The translations under genes were made by a program, and so were the position numbers. 64,000 nt of DNA, from contig JBBMOA010000019.1 in the NCBI GenBank assembly GCA_037954235.1, positions 13,769,305-13,833,304 on the forward strand, given 5' to 3'. Source of the stretch: Aulostomus chinensis. Its lineage: Eukaryota; Chordata; Actinopteri; Syngnathiformes; Aulostomidae. Under the pieces are notes generated by a model. The model saw only the letters and a program-made list of their open reading frames with translations. It was not told where the DNA came from and made no database searches. Every line of letters starts with the position of its first letter. Position 1 is the first letter of the stretch. Below, in pieces: positions 1 through 11,939 of the stretch.

Positions 1-1456
1 ATATTTTGCTAAAGTTTATTTCAATTCAACTGATCATACAATGTTTGCATGTGAAATATTCAGCTCTTTTGCATACAAATGATCGCGAAGCAATATTACA
101 GCACTCCAAGTTTTTTCCAGGGAAAGTGCTGCATTTGTCATTGAGTAAAATGACAGTATGAGGGATTCACATATGCTGTTATTTTACGACTGATTTTTTT
201 CCGATAGCTGATATTTATTAATATTGATATTACCATTGCATTATACATATTACTTACTTTTTGCATTCATTCATTCATCGTATTTACATGTGTTTTTCAG
301 TATTTGTAAAATGTTCATACATATAAACCTGTTTTTATACAGATAATATGGTCATTGCTATTCTTATTCGTATCATCATTAAAAAAAATAGTACAGTCAT
401 GATGCTCATTGTGACGATACCTGATAGTTTTGCAGATAAGTGAATGTAAAATCTCTATCACAACACCAGTTGTTCTAAAGCAGTAAGAAGCAGCAGTGGA
501 GCTACGTAATGTGTTGGATAACGTGCTTCACATGTGTAATTTGCACCATTGGTGAGAAGAATATGTCTTCAAGCCCTCTCCCTCAATACAAAGATAACTT
601 GTTATTTCGGAACAAAACGGCGTCCATAACCCTGGAAAGCTCATCACTGTGTCACTGTGACCAAACGGCTTTTCCGGAGCAGCTGTTAGTTGCACATCAC
701 AGGATCTGCTCCTGTTTTCTCTTCTGCTGGAGACAAAATCCCCTTCAGTATATTAGTGCTATAAATCTAAGACCATATTTTGCTGTCAGGTTAAAATGCT
801 ATAACCATTCTAAACATCCCTCCATCAATTACCTAATAAGAAATTTAAAAGACTAAATGATTGTGTAATGCCTTATGGGGTAGTTTCACGTGTGAAACCA
901 AGAAGCATAAAAAAAGCTCTACATTTTAATTTATTGATTTAATTTCTTACAGCAAGATTCCTTTGGTATCAGTAGGAGTTTGTTTATGGCAGGTGGAGGA
1001 AATGAGGGCGAGCATTTTATGCCTTCCAATAGGCTTGTGATCATCACTGTCTTAGCTGCTGCACCTGAATCGCAACCTGTGTGACAGAATCCATAGATCC
1101 AACGTGTAATAAACAATAAATATATTAATCACAGAGTCAGGAACAAAGTGAAGAAACATAGCTTGGGTTCAAAATACAGTCAGCGCTCTAGTTTTCAACA
1201 TAATAGCCTTGGCGAGCATGTAGGCTTACAGTAGTTTTTTTGTGGCTCTTTCCATTTCTTTAAGTCCTCTAGTTATGAACTAGTTTGTTCAAGAATTGCC
1301 TTGGTGAGCATCCAACCGTATCTATTTTTCCTCCTCGGCCATTCATCTTACACTTCTTTCCACACGCTTTCAAACAGGGACCATAAACGCCGCTATGCAA
1401 TATACATATGCAAGGGTACATACACCATTTATCATGTAACAGCTGAAACTTCTCAC
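1..1456 (-). other. mmp17: MMP17 intron downstream of the catalytic-domain exon (partial)
   Basis: AT-rich non-coding sequence between the donor at 1456 and the left edge. I searched for the next MMP17 exon (HEFGH zinc-binding helix, Met-turn) on the minus strand and saw none, so the intron runs past the edge. The open frame at 509-856 on the plus strand has no recognisable family features. No mobile element was recognised. Confidence 0.8.
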
Positions 1457-1743
1457 CTGGTGATCTGAAGGTCCAGGCCTCATCATCATCAAAGTGTGTA
1501 TCCCCCGCTGTGAACCTCTCGCCGGGGAAGAAAGCATGCGCCACAGTTCCTCCAGGCCCGTCAAAGGGATATCCATCATTGTGGTCGGCCTTAGTGAAGT
1601 CGATCTGAATGTCCGCATCGCTTCCCGCCACCTCGTGGAAGTTAAGTGGTGCGATGTCACTCCAGACCTTCAAAGCGTAATACATCAGGGCTCGAACAGT
1701 GTCCCTGCCCAGTAAGGCCGAGTCCTTAGGGAAGGTCCTCACT
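1457..1743 (-). CDS. mmp17: MMP17 (MT4-MMP) internal exon: N-terminal half of catalytic domain
   Basis: This exon encodes about 95 residues of the catalytic domain of a membrane-type matrix metalloproteinase, a zinc endopeptidase that in the MMP17 family is GPI-anchored at the cell surface. The frame reads RVRTFPKDSALL, then RALMYYALKVWSDIAPLNF, then HNDGYPFDGPGGTVAHAFFP, and ends GDTHFDDDEAWTFRSP. The His, Asp, His, His ligands of the structural zinc (HNDGYPFDG, VAHAFF, GDTHFDDDE) and the calcium-binding Gly/Asp loop are all intact. The wording matches MT4-MMP as I know it much better than MMP25 or the transmembrane MT-MMPs. The acceptor AG is at 1745-1744 and the donor GT at 1456-1455. The exon enters in phase 2 (one A completes an Arg codon) and leaves in phase 1. 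The exon carrying the catalytic HExxH motif is not in the window. No stops or frameshifts are seen. Teleosts have mmp17a and mmp17b, and I cannot say which this is. Confidence 0.95.
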
Positions 1744-1758
1744 CTGGAGGAAGAAAGC

Positions 1759-1790
<32 letters not shown>
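1744..1790 (-). promoter_or_regulatory. Splice acceptor and polypyrimidine tract of the 1457-1743 exon, built from a (TC)n microsatellite
   Basis: On the minus strand the acceptor of the catalytic-domain exon is CTGCTTTCTTCCTCCAG, preceded directly by an uninterrupted (CT) dinucleotide run (plus-strand AG from about 1759 to 1784, then AAAGAG). The microsatellite therefore supplies much of the polypyrimidine tract that U2AF would bind. The branch point is not identified. Role inferred from position. Confidence 0.75.
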
Positions 1791-1796
<6 letters not shown>

Positions 1797-1914
1797 GCGC
1801 GTCAACAAGTTGTGCCACTAGCTACGTTTCAGACCTTTCATCCCATTGTGGGGGCGGAGCAGCAGCTGTCTTCGCTCTTAGGTGAAGGTGACCGTATCTT
1901 TGGTCAGAGTCAGA

Positions 1915-2070
1915 CTTCTTAAACGGCTGCTGGAGGGTATCAGACGACTTTCATCTTTTAAATCACGTCTCAAAGCACATTTGTTGAAGTTAGCGAGTTC
2001 TGATGCGTTTCAATCCTGTTTGCATCACTACGTTTTGCTCTTTCACCTCATGACTGCTTCTACGTCAGAC
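1915..2070 (+). mobile_element. Possible 3' coding end of an L2/CR1-type LINE
   Basis: The plus-strand frame reads LLEGIRRLSSFKSRLKAHLLKLA. The phrase SSFKSRLK-HL resembles the C-terminal tail of fish LINE reverse transcriptases of the L2/CR1/Rex1 group, where a short FKSxLKTHLF-like end is usual. No RT or endonuclease core is present, so at most this is a short 5'-truncated remnant. Weak call on one motif. Confidence 0.3.
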
Positions 2071-3260
2071 CCTCCTCTATTCTTCCTTCACTTGAAAAAT
2101 CCCTTCTTTCTGCCCTTATTTCACCATGTGAGGTCAAATGATAGATGTGTGCGCAGCCTATGACAGTTCTTCACTTCTACTCCTGCATATTTCATCCGAG
2201 CTCATAAAACCTTTGCACTCACTGAACTTTTGTCTCTTACTATTTATCAGAGTTCAAACCTCCAAATGGCTCATATTTGAAAACAGAGTGGTTGCTTCTT
2301 AAAGCTGCTGTCGAGTCATTGGCCAGGTCATTCTCACCTGACTCCTCGATTTGTCTCAGCTCTTTGGAGCATGGTATAGTCTGTTAGCATTGTTTTTGCT
2401 CCCATCAAATCTTCCTGTCAGCAGCAGCCATGGTTTTCAGCAAAGAAACAATAAATGTTACTTTCCCAGCACCAAAGTTAGTGACTAATGGGGATGTTTC
2501 CCTCACGGTGGAGAGGAAACTAAAGACAGACCAAAGGGAATGAGTAGTGGACTTAGATTCATTAGGTGGAAACAAACATGACTCCGAACGCATGCTGATG
2601 CTGCACTGTACCTGAGAGACGGTGGTAAGCAACTCCTTTCTCGTCGTATCAACTTAAAAAAGTTTCCACTTCCCCACACTTCAGTTTGTGCTCTGTCACA
2701 CTCCACATCATTTGTCAGGGCTTCTGCTCTGCATCAGCAGTGAGGAGTTGCAGCATTTTTCTTGATTACTGTCACCTCTCACATCACATCCTTCTGATGA
2801 AATCCTTCCGGTCGTCTCATTTAAGTGTTTACAGTCGGTGATTTTCTCCTGATCGCCACGCCAGCGAACACTGTCGCCCTCCCAGAAGTGTCTTTCAACA
2901 CACCCAGTTACACCTGACTGCTGGCATTGATTCTGAATATAAGACAATAAAACGATGAGGTGTTGACATGAGTTTCTAATGAAACATGTCATTAACATTC
3001 TTGTTCACATGCTACACTGAGATCAGTTCTGTCATGTGGTGACTGGTGTATCTTGAGTGTTTGCTTGCTAATCAAGCAGAAAACTGTTTAGAGGTGAGTT
3101 TGTTACACTCACTGGAGGCTGGACCGCCACCATCAACCAGTCTGACTGAAGCGCGCGTTGCTCTGGTAGGACTTGATAGTGGATTGAATGTGTACACCTG
3201 TCTACTTCAACAGGATACGCCGCGTCTTCATTTGATCATTTCTTCCTATGACCTTATTTA

Positions 3261-3464
3261 CACTGTAAAGAATTCTCATGGAAACTAACAGTGAAGAGCT
3301 GACAGCAGAGAAGCCAGCATTTTACTGACATTTGTATACTGTAAATTGCTATACGGTGTATTTCTGTAAAACTAAACGACAGTAATCAGCTCTATTAACA
3401 ATCGAAATGCTGGACACCAGCAATACACTGTTATTCTGCTGTGAAAAAAAAAGACTTTACAGCG
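3261..3464. mobile_element. Possible small MITE with CACTGTAAAG / CGCTGTAAAG ends
   Basis: The left end is CACTGTAAAG at 3261. The right end, read on the minus strand from 3464, is CGCTGTAAAGTC, giving about ten bases of near-perfect terminal inverted repeat around a 204-bp AT-rich body. CACTG ends recall the CACTA/EnSpm superfamily, but I see no clear target duplication. No coding capacity. Confidence 0.35.
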
Positions 3465-4265
3465 AGTAGTTCAATCTCTCACTAACTCTATTTAGCAGAT
3501 TGGAATATTTACAGTGATATTCTCTGATGAATCAACCTCACACAGAATTAATTTTAAAGTTCTATGAAAATGATACAAAACAAACCATAAAGAACTTTGT
3601 CAGGATATAAATCAAACAGATTAAAAGGGAAGTACCAGCACAAATGCTACCACCGTAAAAAACAACACATATTTACCGCAATGTGCTTTCTGCCTAATGT
3701 GACGATCTACATTAGTCTGAACATTTTTAAAATGCACATCGCATTTAGAAAACCGCACTTCTGAGACAATTTGGGGAATATACACAATCAAATCCCTCAT
3801 ATTTTGAAAGTATTGCAGTCTCCCCTGTTTCTTCCCTGTTTGTCTTCATAGGGTTAATATCAGAGTGTTGCTGTCCATGGACCTGCAGCCAGTGACACAA
3901 AGTGCAGCAGCTTAATGCTCTTAATCACCCAACAAGTGTTGTTGGAGAGTGCAAGGACAGGAGAAGCACCTCCAGCTTCAAGCAAAAGTTTTACCCCATT
4001 AATATGAAAATGAATGCATCAAGTCACTTTCAAATCTAATCAGATCACCTTTTCTGCGGGGAGACCTGCAGAATTTTTTCTTCCACATTGATTTGCTCAC
4101 AAAAATGTGTCTGCACAGAGAGTTTATTCTTCCAGCGTGACAGTCCGACCCTGACTGCTAAACCGCAGTCATCCAAGGTCATCACAAATGGCTCTACCTG
4201 GGCAGACAATTCTCCCACTTATTAGTCTTAATTCAAACGAACGAGGGTGGGCGGGGGCTTGTGTT

Positions 4266-4347
4266 TGTGTGTGTGTGTGTGTGGGCGGGCAGGAAAGGGG
4301 TGATTTACTGTTTTTTCCAAGTATGTAAGTATATATTCAAATTATGT

Positions 4348-4395
<48 letters not shown>
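4266..4395. repeat. (GT)n microsatellites, two blocks
   Basis: One block of GT covers about 4266-4283 and a longer pure block covers 4350-4395 (about 23 units). They are separated by a G-rich stretch and a short TATATA segment. Intronic. Confidence 0.95.
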
Positions 4396-4397
<2 letters not shown>

Positions 4398-5797
4398 ACT
4401 GGTGAGTAGGGAAGTCCACCAAGGTCAGCATTCCTATTCTGCGTCCCCGAAGACTCGTGGAATCTTGTGGACGTGCTGATGTTTACATTACGAGCCGATA
4501 GCTGCATGAAAAATGAACCAGGCGGACCATTTCCCTGCTTTGCATTCTGGGAATCTTTTTCATCAGTTTGTCAATCACTTCAACCATCATCTACATAGCA
4601 GGGGGCAGCAGATCTTTCTACTTCACGAATCATAGCACAATTAGAACCAATGCTTCATATATTCAAACCACTGTGGAAAATGTGCATATTTACATATTTA
4701 TACAAGTGTCATACTGCTTATTTATAACTGCGTATATATTGACGTTTCAAAGTTGACTATCTTCTATTGCTGCTGTAACACTGTAAATTTCATACTCTGA
4801 GGACCAACAAAGGATTACCTTACTGTATCTTATCTAAATCTTTTGTTATCTTTTGGGATCACCTGGAGAAAACCCCCGCAGACTCTTGTGAGAACACCCT
4901 AACTCCACATGGAGGGAACCTGAGATCGTCACACTCAGGATCTCAGGATCAAATACATAAATCATTATGCTGTTTGCATTGTCGAATTACAAACTTGAAC
5001 CATTCATGCAAGACGCTGGTAAAACTTTTCATCCGATCTAAAAGTTGAGTGGAGCATAGCATCCACAGCGTCATCTGTTAATGAAAACGGTGTAATATCG
5101 CCAGTGTAATATTATGCTTCACTTGTTAACTAATTAAGTCTTTTGTGATGCTTCTTGACCAGGAGCTTGTCTCTCGATGGGATCGTCCTGTCTAAATAAA
5201 TAAACATCCTCTTATCTTTATGATTCAGTGGTGTAGTAAAGTCTTGGAAATACAGGTGTTTTGTATTCTACTCATTTAGTTCACATTTCATGAATAATTA
5301 CATGATTTCAACATTTCCTCAGAGAATTTGTTTTCAACTGATTATCATAATTAAGTTCTCCTTTTGGTGTGAACTTAGAAGTTAAATGTTAGACTGTTGA
5401 TTTGTCTGATTTTCCTCGTGGAGTGAGGAGTACACGAGAGCTTGCGGGGGGTGGAGCAGGCCGCCACCATCTAATTGGCAGATGCTATTTGGATTGATAG
5501 TGAACGTTACGATCTGGAGGACAGTCCAGCATCTGTTGGAGGAGCTGGGGAGGGGCTGTAAGGCAGGGACTGCATTTCAGCTTCCACTGATATGCAACGT
5601 TGACGTTCTTTAGCGCCGACGTTCCCTCGCTTAGAAGAAACTCACTGGGAATATAAATGGTGTTTGGCTTCCTCCTTTTATTGTGAAAGAATCACTCAGC
5701 ACTCTTGGCTATCTTGTGAGCAAGCAAGCAAGTGATAACAGAGGGAATTGTTGGGAGGCCGCAATTCAAAAGGTTATTAATGAATGTGGGTAAATCA

Positions 5798-6020
5798 TAG
5801 GGATGCCAAATATTTGATTTTTTTTTGCAGATGTCTGATATTTACCACCTATTGGGCTGATCGCTGATATTTACGCACGTTTATATTTCCTGGACAAAAA
5901 CCTCGTCATATGATAGTCACCTTATTTCCAAAACATTACGTTCCAACACATTGAGAACAACTGGGTCAGTAGAATTATCAGATAGATACCAACATCAGCT
6001 GACACTGATGACGAACCCTA
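5798..6020. mobile_element. hAT-like MITE, 223 bp
   Basis: The element begins TAGGGATGCC and ends GAACCCTA, so both termini read TAGGG/T inward. It is flanked by gtaaatca (5790-5797) and gctaatca (6021-6028), a plausible 8-bp target duplication with 6 of 8 identical, the length expected for hAT elements. The body contains repeated TGATATTTA-like words and no coding sequence. Confidence 0.5.
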
Positions 6021-6355
6021 GCTAATCAACATACAACACATGGAATGATAGACAATCGATGTTCTTCCACAAGTGATTTGATTTACTAACAAGTGGACAG
6101 TGATGACACACTGACTAGACGCCTCGTTTCTTGACGTGACCGGCCGACTGCCAGTCTGTGTAGCAGTGATGATGAGCTCTAAGGTTTGAGATAATTGGAA
6201 ACAAAACCTTACGGTCTTAAGCGCCGGACGCTAAGTGACTGGCTGATCAAGCAGATGGTTGTGTGATCACAACATAAATGGTTGCTCTCTGGAACATTCA
6301 GAACTGTGACTGACAAGCTGAGAGCGATAAGCTCATGCACCAGCAGCATTTGGAT

Positions 6356-6371
6356 GGGGGGGGGGGGGGGG
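6356..6371 (+). repeat. Poly-G run (16 G)
   Basis: Sixteen consecutive G on the plus strand inside the large intron. It can form a quadruplex and is prone to length error. It makes spurious Gly/Pro ORFs on the two strands. Confidence 0.9.
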
Positions 6372-7065
6372 TGCAGATCTAAGAATTTTGCCATGCAGCA
6401 TAAAGCGGGAGTCATCATCAGCAGCAGAGTGGCTGAAAGGCTGTTTAACAGCAACACAGCTCCTGAGTGTGCATCATTGACTCACAAATAAATATCTGAG
6501 AACAGAGTGTACTGTCGGACTTTTCCACATCAATCAAATATAATACCTACACAGAGAAGTGCTTACAACGACGAACATGCGGACACTACTGAGCAGGCAG
6601 TCCTGGACAGCCTGTGAATCTTTTGCTATGGTGATTAAAAGGATGGAAGAAGAAGAAATAGCCTGGGGAAGAAAGGGAGGGGAGAGAGACAGGCTTTGTT
6701 ACAGGCTGATGGGAAAGAAAGTGAAGAGGGTCAGTAAACAAGCAAAGAGATATAATATCAGAATAACTCCATATTTCTACTGGGAATGAATATATGGTAT
6801 GGTAAAATATGCAATTGTGAAGGGATTTTTGAGTAATTGTATTTAATTTACACTCGAAAAAAAAATACAGTTTTTCTTACAAAAAAAGCCCTGTGTAAGC
6901 AGAATATGTGCAACGCTTCATTTATCATTGTACTATGTGACACATTCACCTTCATAAAACTAAAAAGCTAACACTTTCAGTTAACACTTTGTAATATTAA
7001 TTTCATTTTGATTAATTGCTCTGTTCAACTTCTAAACTGATTCGGCACCATTTATGGTAACCAAG

Positions 7066-7087
7066 GAGCACTCAAATTTGAGTGCTC
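7066..7087. repeat. Perfect 22-bp palindrome
   Basis: GAGCACTCAAA is followed immediately by its exact reverse complement TTTGAGTGCTC, with no loop. It could be a dimeric protein-binding site, a MITE junction, or chance; no larger inverted repeat continues from it. Confidence 0.85.
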
Positions 7088-8344
7088 AATCAGGGCATTT
7101 TCAGAAAAGATTTTCTATAGGTGTTGTCTTACAAAAAAGGTCTAATGTATTATAGGTAACATTATAATTGAATGGAATATGAATAGTGCAGTGATTAAAG
7201 ATCAAACAAACAAACAAAGGTAGGTCTAACACAAGCGATACATTTGAAAATGACCAATTTTTGACTGATACATATTTGCTATTGTTTGTCAAACATGCAC
7301 TGTCAATGTTGGTAATCAGACTGTATCTGAATTCAACTTAAAAAGAACCAAGTCTGTTTATTTCTGAGTAATTGGATTCTTTGGGAACATCTTGAATTAC
7401 ATAACTTGTAAAAATGAACTTTAAATAAATGGGGTGGGTGTGGTTTAGCATTAAATCTTAAATTAGGGGAGTTGAAGTCAAAATATTAAGATGACCTGTA
7501 ACAGTATTACCTCTGACAGAAACTTGGGTTTGTCAAAAGATCCCTGCAAGATCTCTCGCACAACTAAGTTATAAATATGGAATCAAGTGGATTTGTTTTG
7601 CTATTTCAGAATCAACTGAAGAAGACCTGAGACTCAGAGTAACCCTGGTCAGGAAAAAGTCCAATTATAATCTATTGCTTTTATATGGGGAAATAAAACA
7701 GGCTTTGCTTCAACATTCCCCTAAAACACAAAACAATAACAAAAAAAGCTGTTAAAGCCTTGACGACTCAGTGCCTCTCTACTCTCAGTGTAGATGGATA
7801 TAAATGTTCTCTGTGTAAGAATGCAGGGACCTTGCAGCTGAGGAAAGGTGCAGCAGAAAACAGAAATCTCCAATGATAAATGCATTGTGTTTCTGCCATT
7901 AAGGGTTTTCTCTATCAGAACAGGAATGAGGCTCGATATCATAAAGTAGCAAGGAATCATGGGAGTTTCTGTCTGATCACAACAAGCAAATTCAAAATTA
8001 CTTTGTTGTAATAACTCCTAAAGGTTATGAGGATATAACACCACTGACAGGTGATCACACAATGCCACTGGAATTTGAGATAATAGCTCAGGTTTCTCTG
8101 TGTTTTCTGGAAGCATTTAGATACTACAGATAAACAGTGACGACCCTGAACGCTTTGCTAGCACAGACTGAGGATATTCACTGATGTGATAGCTAGAGGT
8201 GTGTGGAAACCCTGCAATGCAGAACCACATGTCACTAGATTGCTGATTTCAAACAAATGCTTCTTGGGATGTCCATTTTAATATTTTAGATACATCCCCT
8301 TGTTGGAAAGAGATTTACTATGTCTCCAGTTTGTTTCATGACAT

Positions 8345-8361
8345 GGGGGGGGGGGGGGGGG
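8345..8361 (+). repeat. Poly-G run (17 G)
   Basis: Seventeen consecutive G on the plus strand, intronic, with no coding context. Confidence 0.9.
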
Positions 8362-10046
8362 CAGAGGAAGCTGGTTGGTTTGTTAGCATCCATTTTCCCC
8401 AATGTCCAAGCAGCTTACTGTTGTACAGAATCCCAGAAATGGCGGTGGGCTGAGATCTCTAATATCTGATGTCATGAGACTACAGAGATCTCATATTTTT
8501 TTGGCAATTAAAGCAGCACAGTTACACGTTACATCTTTAAAGAGACTTGCTCAAATGTCATAAACAACAAGGAATATTCTCTTAATCTGAATATGTTTAA
8601 CAGTTATGCATCTGTTTCTTGGCACCAGCTCCGCTCTGCACTGTGTGTAGAGAGGTGGCTTCACTGGACTGGACAGGCTGCCTTATGTCACAGTGAGGGC
8701 TGGGCAGAGGGCATCCTAACCTGTATGGTTGTCAGAAGCAGGATGAAGAGAAGAAGAGAGAAAGAAGGAGTGAGTGATGAGGAAAAGTAAAATGTTCCAG
8801 TCCTAAAGCAGCGGGTTGCCACAGCAGTGAGCTCGCTCCTCCCCTGAAGCAGATGTTGACACTGTACAGTTCGTGTGCAGTGAGATGCTGGACTGCTGCT
8901 ACCTAGTTTTCCAGGTCAGCTGAGACCATACTGCAGTTTTGGCAGAGAGCAACCCCCACACCACCCCCACCCCTCCTTCATGTTATGATATCTTGACAAC
9001 CCCCTTCAGAATGGTCCATATTTCTAGTGGAAAAGCTCCAGCAGCTTGATGTGGAGAGATAAGGTCATTTGTTATCAATAAGCCATACCCATCTTGCCTC
9101 TGGTGACAAGTGATTCAACCTTCTATTTGCTGTTACTCTTGTGGCTGCAAACCAATGTGGAGCAGAGATTTCACTCTCCCCACTTGACCCTCAAACCAGA
9201 ACCAAGTGTCCAGTTTGCCAGACCCAAATAAATACTTAACACAGCATCTTTTTCTTTCTCAAAATAAAGAGGCCATCTTTGTCAAACTGGCTCAAAGATA
9301 GAGTTGATCAATATCATAAAAACAAATGGCAGCTGTCACTACATGGTAAACATCCATGACTAAGGATGAGCTAATAGCTCTCTCAGGAGCTTTTAGAAAG
9401 AGACCAAAAAACAAAAACCAGGCACACAACGCCAAATGAATCATAACTTTGCTACATCATTGCTGGATGTGCAAATATGGAAATATTTTAGCCTTAATAC
9501 AATTTTGAAAATGTTTACAGTTCGTGTTCACAAATTAGGTCCTTTTTAAGCTTTGTAAATACATAGCTTGACATGTACACATGTACGGATGATATATGAT
9601 GGAATAGTTTCAATGGATTTTTGGTCATTGCCAAAAATAAACTCTGCTGCTAACAAAAGTTACACTTTTGTTTCACAAATGAACATCCCTTTTATAACTT
9701 CGGAAGCTTAGTCCCATTGCTAGAAGCTAACGTTACGCTGTGCACGAGCTGCACTGGTGATGCATGACTTCCATGTCACTGAAACTAACTTTGCACTCTG
9801 TTATTAGCATGATGTTTTAAAAGAAAATACAAAAAAACCACAAACTTAAAAATTCACAGGTGTAGTATTTACTTGTGTCATTCCTTAGGAAGAAAAAAAA
9901 TATATGAAAAAAGATTAAAAGATTATATTTCCTTATTTCAGGCATTTAATCTAAAACCCATTGAGTTTTAGACAAGGGAGCTTATTTTGACATTAAGGAC
10001 ACATTCTTGCATCGCTCAACTGTCTTGGATTGCATTCGTTTGTAAA

Positions 10047-10075
10047 AGTGTACCTAATAATGTGGCCAGCGGGTG
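10047..10075 (+). mobile_element. Orphan transposon end (TACCTAATAA...GTGGCC type)
   Basis: The segment contains TACCTAATAATGTGGCCAGC and continues CGGGTG. It closely resembles the terminal inverted repeat of a very common fish DNA transposon whose ends read, from memory, CCGGCCACTTTATTAGGTAC. I see no matching opposite end nearby, so it is called a truncated remnant. Confidence 0.45.
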
Positions 10076-11939
10076 AACAAATTACACTGACTGTGGTTTT
10101 TAGGGCGGAATGTTTCTCAGATTCAGTAAATCAACCGGTCTGAATTTTACAGGAAAACATTTTTCTTGATCAGGAAGAAATTAGAGTCTGTTTGTCTGAG
10201 AAAGACTTTAACTTATCCTTGCACAAACAACTCATCCTGCTGCCTCATCATCTCCTCTATCTTCCCTCAGTCTGACCTGGACTTTATGTTCTGTTTTTAA
10301 CTACCGCAGGCCTCTCGCTCCCAAATCTTTCACATCATCTGAGAGTTCCAGCATATCGACCTGTTTCTTCAGTCCTCCTCCTGTCCTACTTTCTCATTAC
10401 AAATGGGTTCATTTTCCTTTCCTCATCTGATGTGACCACATCCACGACCTGTAGACTGAAATCAGACCCAAGACCTTGCTTGAAGAAGTACGGGTTTAAT
10501 CAGAGTTTATTAAACCATTAAATTACTTTCTGCTACTTATATAAATACAACATGCAGTTTACTGATGACTCTAACTATGCATATTAACGTCAATAAATCC
10601 ACCTTGGCTGGATGACACACTTTCATGTGTCTGGATATGAGAAACTGCAGTAGCTGGTTATTCATCTTGGTGAGCCAGAAGAAAATCATCCCTTATCCAT
10701 ACATCAGCCTGTCCTGTTGTTACTTTATCATTCTAGCAACTTTTTCAATCCAAGTGAGAATTTCTTAATAAACACTGTCTGAGCATCACATTCTCTAAAA
10801 GCATTGCAATGATGTTCACAACAAGCCGATCTACTGCTTTTTGTTCCTGCTGTCAACGACACAGTGCAGCCGGTGGCAAAGCAACTCCTGGCGCAACTAA
10901 GACGCTGTCAGCTGTGACCCGTCTGCTCCTCATCTTTCACGAGTGTCCCAACATACAATCAAAGAAGGCGAGATATATTTTTTAACTGTTTGATTGTACC
11001 TTGTAGTGCAGCATTTCTAGATGCTCAAGATCTATATTTCTGGAGACAAATATAAAGATCTAACTATGAAAGTAACTTTGAATCCCTATGATATTTCTGC
11101 CAATTTTTTTGGATAATCATCTGACTATACTGCATTAATCTGACTTAGGTAGGTGAAAAATACCTGACACTAAATTCTAGGTAACTGACTGAGTTGAGGA
11201 ATAATTGAGAAAAATGAGCGAAGGGCAGTTAACCAGTAACCACCTACCGAACAAAACTGTCAGCCAATTAAATAAATGAGGAGATGTCCGTGACTGTAGG
11301 AGACAATGGCCCTTCATATGGTACAGTGACAGACTGGAAAGACTCAAGTGGAGGAGAAGCACAGCAGAAGAGCACCTGGTCGACCGGTAGAGAGATCACC
11401 ACACATTCAGGTGTCAAAGCTTCCCAGCTGACCAGCGACAGAATAATGCAATACACTCAGGTGGTGAAAGGTGAGCCTACATGAGGCAGAAGTATCACAC
11501 AGGTATGAAGCTGCCCTCTGGAAACTCTTCGGACACCCCTGTCAAAAGTTTGGACACACCTTCTCATTCAATGTTTTCTCTTTATTTTTACTACTTTCTA
11601 CATTGTACATACAGACTGAAGACATCAACATATGGAATAATGTAGCAAAGAAAAACATTATTAACTGTTATTAGGTTTAATATTTTAGATTCCTCTAAGT
11701 AGCCACCCTTTGTTTTGTTGACAGCACTGCACACCCTTTGCTCTTCTCTCAATGAGCTTCATGATGTCATCACCCGGTCTCAGTTCTCAGGTTTGAGTGT
11801 CAGGGTTCATTTATGCAATTTCTTGCCTTCTTAATGAGTTGGGACCATCAGTTGTGTTGTGCAGAATTCAGGTTGGTACACTGCTGACAGCTCTATTTGA
11901 CAACTCTTAATATTCATATTTTGGGAAGAACCAATTAGC

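Noticed and set aside
509..856. 115-codon plus-strand ORF
   Set aside because: No recognisable domain, no splice context and AT-rich intronic surroundings.
1269..1456. Continuation of the catalytic-domain frame beyond 1457
   Set aside because: Residues after the SPG junction do not match any MMP and a good GTGAG donor sits exactly at the family exon boundary, so this is read-through into the intron.
1759..1808. Hydrophobic start (LFLSLSLSLSLLSSS) before the catalytic exon as a signal peptide
   Set aside because: It is a translation of the (CT)n microsatellite upstream of the splice acceptor; the real signal peptide precedes the propeptide.
4545..4560. GCATTCTGGGAAT as a ZNF143-type site
   Set aside because: Only the core half matches the motif; the ACTACA part is missing.
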